Below, in pieces: positions 6,113 to 8,591 of a stretch of 8,591 nucleotides of DNA. How positions within the stretch are numbered: position 1 is the stretch's first letter; every line of letters begins with the position of its first letter. The notes below the pieces were generated by a model. It had not been told where the DNA came from, did not search any database, and was given only the letters and a program-made list of their open reading frames with translations. The translations under genes were made by a program, and so were the position numbers. The stretch is from Bordetella parapertussis. GTDB taxonomy: Bacteria > Pseudomonadota > Gammaproteobacteria > Burkholderiales > SG8-41. Where the stretch lies: contig CAMBCD010000098.1 of NCBI GenBank assembly GCA_945863085.1, positions 1 through 8,591 on the forward strand, given 5' to 3'.

Positions 6113-7249
6113 ATGAAAATCACCAAACTCGAAATCCACATCCTGCGCGCGCCCGACGAAGGCCTGCGCCCGTACTGGGTCAGCAACTTCATCGGGCCCA
6201 AGGCCAATGAAAGCCTCGTGCGCATGTTCACCGATGAAGACATCGAGGGCATCGGCATCGCCACCAGCTACACGCCGATCGAAGCTGCGATCAAGGCCTT
6301 CAAGACCGGCATTGCGGATTACATCATCGGTGAAGACCCGCTGGCGCCGGAAAAACTGCACGACCGGATTTTCTGGCTGACCGCAAAAAAAGTCGCTTCC
6401 GAAAAAGGCTGGACCCGCGAAGCCATCGTACGCATTGCAGCAGCCATCGACATCGCCGCCTGGGATGTCATCGGCAAGGCTGCCAAGCTGCCGCTCTACC
6501 GCCTGTTCGGCGGCTTCCGCAGCACAATCCCCTGCTACGTGACCTGCGCCTATTACCGCGACGGCAAGGACATGGCGGAACTGAAGGACGAGATGCAGAT
6601 GCTGAAGGCGCAGGGCCACCAGGGCTTCAAGGCCAAGGTCGGCGGCGTCTCGCTGAAAGAGGACATGAAACGGCTGGAGCTGATCCGCGACATCATCGGC
6701 CCGGACAAGGACATGATGGTCGACTGCAACCGCGCCTGGGACCTGCCGACCGCGATCACCGCTGCGCGCGAAATGCTGCCACTCAATCCGCGCTGGCTGG
6801 AAGAACCGGTACGCTGGGCCGACGACCACCGCGAACTGATCAAACTCGCGCAGCAGACCAACATCCCGCTGTCGGCCGGTGAAAGCGAACTGACGGCCTA
6901 CGGCTGCCGTGACCTCGTTGAAGATGGTGCGATCCAGATCCTGCAGTTCGACTGCACGATGATGGGCGGCTTCACCACCGGTCGAAAACTCGCAGCACTT
7001 TGTGAACTGAACCAGGTGCAGGTCGCCCCGCACCACGACTGCTTCATCCATGCCCACATCGTCGCCGGCAGCCCCGCGGGCTGCATCGTCGAATCCTTCA
7101 CCGACCCCGAACGCGACCCGCTGCAGGCAGAACTGTTCGAGGATCCGCCGAAAATCGCCAATGGCATGCTGCACCTGAAGGAGCAGCCGGGCCTCGGCCT
7201 GACGCTGTCACCGGCAGCCCTGAAGAAGTTCGGCGAAAGAGTCCTCTGA
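6113..7249 (+). CDS. Mandelate racemase-subgroup enolase-superfamily enzyme (probable acid dehydratase or racemase)
   Basis: A 378-residue Mg-dependent enzyme that abstracts the alpha-proton of a carboxylate; members dehydrate acid sugars or epimerise hydroxy acids. The N-terminal capping domain spans about 1-125 and the barrel about 140-370. The complete mandelate racemase active set is present with near-constant offset: K173 and K175 in GFKAKVGG (MR 164/166), metal ligands D204 (VDCNRAWD), E230 (WLEEP) and E257 (AGESE) for MR 195/221/247, the dyad D280 and H307 for MR 270/297, and E327 for MR 317. It therefore has acid/base groups on both faces of the active site. The 20s loop (residues 15-33, with YWVSNFIG) does not match a member I can name. 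It lies 30 bp after the MFS gene and 52 bp before the aldolase, a pairing reminiscent of acid-sugar dehydratase plus 2-keto-3-deoxy acid aldolase. Dehydratase is favoured over racemase by context only. Confidence 0.9.
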   Translation: MKITKLEIHILRAPDEGLRPYWVSNFIGPKANESLVRMFTDEDIEGIGIATSYTPIEAAIKAFKTGIADYIIGEDPLAPEKLHDRIFWLTAKKVASEKGWTREAIVRIAAAIDIAAWDVIGKAAKLPLYRLFGGFRSTIPCYVTCAYYRDGKDMAELKDEMQMLKAQGHQGFKAKVGGVSLKEDMKRLELIRDIIGPDKDMMVDCNRAWDLPTAITAAREMLPLNPRWLEEPVRWADDHRELIKLAQQTNIPLSAGESELTAYGCRDLVEDGAIQILQFDCTMMGGFTTGRKLAALCELNQVQVAPHHDCFIHAHIVAGSPAGCIVESFTDPERDPLQAELFEDPPKIANGMLHLKEQPGLGLTLSPAALKKFGERVL

Positions 7250-7282
7250 AAACAGGCTCTCTGAAATGCGCCTCTGAATTGC
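7241..7282 (+). repeat. Degenerate tandem repeat over and after the racemase-type gene's stop codon
   Basis: CTCTGAA occurs three times, at 7244, 7259 and 7272, inside units GTCCTCTGAAAACAG, GCTCTCTGAAATGC and GCCTCTGAATTGC. The first copy contains the gene's last Leu codon and TGA stop. The second TGA (7262) is in frame with the first, so it acts as a backup stop; the third (7275) is not. The rest of the gap, to 7301, is A-rich and holds at best a weak ribosome binding site for the aldolase gene. Confidence 0.55.
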
Positions 7283-7301
7283 ATCTTTAAAAGAAAAAAC
7301 C

Positions 7302-7997
7302 ATGCACGTACCTGACGAACTGATGACCAAGCTGCTGAAGTCCTGGCATTTTCTCTACAGCCGCGGCTTCATTGAGGGGTTTGGCCACATCAGCGCACGC
7401 CTGCCCGACGATCCGGAACTGTTCCTGCTGGCGCGCCATTCGCTGGGCCCGCGCGCCAATCCCGGGGATTTCCTGATCGTCGACATGCAAGGCCGCATTG
7501 TTTCCGGCAAGGGCGCGATTCCCGGCGAATATCCGATCCACCTCGAAATCCTGCGTGCACGGCCGGACGTCGGCAGCATTTTCCATTACCACGGCCTTCA
7601 TTCGACCGCGTTCAGCACCAGCGAGCACCAGCTGCGCGCCATCCACCTGATGGGTACGCTGTTCCATGACGGCATTCCGATCTACGATGACCCGCGGCTG
7701 GTCAGCAATCCCGACCGTGGCGTCGCACTGGCCAAAGCGCTGGGCACGCACCGCGCCGTGCTGCTGCGCGCGCATGGCGCCGCGATCACCGGGGCGGATG
7801 TCGAAGAATGCGTCGGCGGCACCTTCCTGTTCGAGGAAAACGCGCGTCGCGCGCATACTGCGGCAAGCATGGGCAAACCGCTCTGGATTGACGAAAAACT
7901 CGCCGCCGACGCCGGCGGCGAACTGCTGAAAAGCCGCGGCCCGTTCAAACGGGTCTGGGCACTGGTGGAAAGCGACAATGAACAGCAGGACAAATAA
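7302..7997 (+). CDS. Class II aldolase/adducin-family protein with intact metal site but no phosphate-binding residues
   Basis: A 231-residue metal-dependent lyase or decarboxylase. By comparison with L-fuculose-1-phosphate aldolase, the metal ligands are H95 and H97 (SIFHYHGLH) and H158 (LLRAHGAAI), and the catalytic acid/base is E76 (PGEYPIH); all sit three residues beyond the FucA positions 92, 94, 155 and 73. In contrast, the phosphate-binding residues of FucA are replaced: the Asn of the G-N-I-S motif is H29 (GFGHISAR), and the two serines before the glutamate are P74 and G75. A non-phosphorylated substrate is therefore likely. The length is usual for the family. The gene follows the racemase-type enzyme by 52 bp, so cleavage or decarboxylation of that enzyme's keto-acid product is a reasonable guess. 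Related proteins without phosphate sites include aromatic acid decarboxylases, so an aldolase reaction is not assured. Confidence 0.9.
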   Translation: MHVPDELMTKLLKSWHFLYSRGFIEGFGHISARLPDDPELFLLARHSLGPRANPGDFLIVDMQGRIVSGKGAIPGEYPIHLEILRARPDVGSIFHYHGLHSTAFSTSEHQLRAIHLMGTLFHDGIPIYDDPRLVSNPDRGVALAKALGTHRAVLLRAHGAAITGADVEECVGGTFLFEENARRAHTAASMGKPLWIDEKLAADAGGELLKSRGPFKRVWALVESDNEQQDK

Positions 7998-8010
7998 CAG
8001 CAGCAAAAAA
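7981..8010 (+). repeat. Tandem 15-bp repeat across the aldolase stop codon
   Basis: AACAGCAGGACAAAT (7981-7995) is followed immediately by AACAGCAGCAAAAAA (7996-8010), sharing the first eight bases and most A's. The TAA stop (7995-7997) spans the junction. A further, poorer A-rich unit (GCAAGCGCAC followed by seven A's) extends to 8027. This is the third gene end in the window with such reiteration. Confidence 0.5.
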
Positions 8011-8046
8011 GCAAGCGCACAAAAAAAGACCATCAATCGCCAACCC

Positions 8047-8055
8047 GAGGAGGTG
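8047..8055 (+). promoter_or_regulatory. Strong ribosome binding site of the second Bug receptor gene
   Basis: GAGGAGGTG lies six bases before the ATG at 8062 and is close to a full anti-Shine-Dalgarno match. It is much stronger than the sites of the preceding operon genes, in keeping with a receptor made in excess over the enzymes. Confidence 0.8.
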
Positions 8056-8061
8056 CACACC

Positions 8062-8591
8062 ATGTCACAACACGCAGCCCGCTGGTCCGTCATACGCCGC
8101 ATCCTGGTTGCCGCATGCGGCGCATGTATCGCCATGCCTGCCGTCCAGGCGCAAAACTACCCGACAAAAACCGTGCGCATGATCCTGCCGTTTGCCGGCG
8201 GATCCGACACCGTCGGGCGCCTGGTGGCAACCAAGCTTTCCGAATCACTGGGCCAGCAGGTGGTGCCCGATCCCCGCGTCGGCGCCTCGGGCAACATCGG
8301 GTTTCTCGCCGGTGCAAAATCCCCCGCAGACGGCTACACGCTGGTGATGGGTGCCGTGCCGGTACTCACCAATCCCCTGCTCAATCCCAAGGTCGGGTAT
8401 GACGGCATTCGTGATTTCAATCATGTGGCGTTGCTCGCAACCATCCCCAACGTGGTGATCGTGCATCCTTCAGTGCCGGTGAAAACCATGCGCGAACTGA
8501 TCAGCCTCGCCGGCAAAAGTCCCGGCAAGATCGCCTACGGTTCCGGCGGCTTCGGTTCGGCCAACCACCTGGCCGCGGAGCTGATCCAGTC
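8062..8591 (+). CDS. Bug-family (TTT) periplasmic solute-binding protein, C-terminal half beyond window
   Basis: The first 176 codons of a periplasmic carboxylate receptor; Bug proteins are usually about 320-330 residues, so roughly 150 are missing. Residues 1-30 form a signal peptide with a twin-arginine-looking but ordinary n-region (IRRILVAACG) and probable cleavage VQA/QNYP. The mature start QNYPTKTVRMILPF is typical, as is DGYTLVMG (about 93-100). Two ligand-cleft loops depart from the usual pattern: PF is followed by AGGSDTVGR, two residues shorter than PFPPGGGNDILAR in the other receptor of this window, and the normal (E/D)NRxGAGG is PDPRVGASG. The gene lies 64 bp after the aldolase gene, on the same strand, and is probably the last-seen member of the operon. 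It and the leftward Bug protein are clearly different receptors, not a recent duplication. Confidence 0.93.
   Translation, partial: MSQHAARWSVIRRILVAACGACIAMPAVQAQNYPTKTVRMILPFAGGSDTVGRLVATKLSESLGQQVVPDPRVGASGNIGFLAGAKSPADGYTLVMGAVPVLTNPLLNPKVGYDGIRDFNHVALLATIPNVVIVHPSVPVKTMRELISLAGKSPGKIAYGSGGFGSANHLAAELIQ

Noticed and set aside
5816..7174. A 452-codon open frame on the minus strand opposite the racemase-type gene
   Set aside because: It has low-complexity antisense composition and no recognisable motif, while the plus strand carries a full enolase-superfamily catalytic set.
7241..8027. Repeats near 7250 and 7990 considered as CRISPR or attachment sites
   Set aside because: Units are 13-15 bp, adjacent, degenerate and tied to stop codons, with no spacers and no integrase or cas gene.
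4814..8591. A defence, phage or mobile-element interpretation of the window
   Set aside because: Every gene is a metabolic enzyme, transporter or receptor; no transposase, integrase, nuclease or toxin motif was seen on either strand.

Overview
The window reads as a chromosomal catabolic island of a Burkholderiales-like betaproteobacterium. The grounds are a GC-rich sequence with almost gap-free gene packing and two periplasmic receptors of the Bug (tripartite tricarboxylate transporter, TTT) family, which is strongly expanded in that order. This is an inference from gene content; there is no rRNA or other phylogenetic marker. I see no tRNA, rRNA, CRISPR array, insertion sequence, phage gene or convincing intrinsic terminator.

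Layout: two genes run leftward. They are a phytanoyl-CoA dioxygenase (PhyH)-family Fe(II)/2-oxoglutarate oxygenase (1959 to 1084) and, downstream of it, a Bug receptor (976 to beyond base 1, lacking only its last residues). A 184-bp divergent control region (1960-2143) separates them from seven rightward genes: a MaoC/hydratase-2-type enoyl-CoA hydratase (2144-3001), a short-chain dehydrogenase resembling the dehydrogenase part of peroxisomal MFE-2 (3084-4007), a crotonase-fold protein of PaaG/isomerase type (4028-4798), an MFS transporter (4814-6082), a mandelate racemase-type enolase-superfamily enzyme (6113-7249), a class II aldolase/adducin-family protein (7302-7997), and a second Bug receptor (8062 to beyond the window end). 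Gaps between the rightward genes are 15 to 82 bp, so one transcript is likely, possibly with an extra promoter in the AT-rich gap before the dehydrogenase.

How the genes may work together: the receptors and the MFS protein would bind and import an organic acid. The MaoC protein and the dehydrogenase together make up the hydratase and dehydrogenase steps of an (R)-3-hydroxyacyl-CoA beta-oxidation route, and the crotonase protein would supply an isomerase-like step. The racemase-type enzyme and the aldolase would act on a hydroxy or keto acid (dehydration or epimerisation, then C-C cleavage or decarboxylation), and the PhyH-type enzyme would hydroxylate a substrate or its CoA ester. No CoA ligase, CoA transferase, thiolase, TTT membrane subunit or transcription regulator lies in the window, so the substrate cannot be named.

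The most notable details are: a crotonase protein without either classical catalytic glutamate but with an aspartate at the PaaG/dehalogenase position; an aldolase that keeps its metal site and acid/base residue but has lost the phosphate-binding residues; a complete mandelate racemase catalytic set in the enolase-superfamily enzyme; three TCAC elements exactly 10 bp apart in the divergent control region; and degenerate 13-15 bp tandem repeats that start at the stop codon of three different genes.
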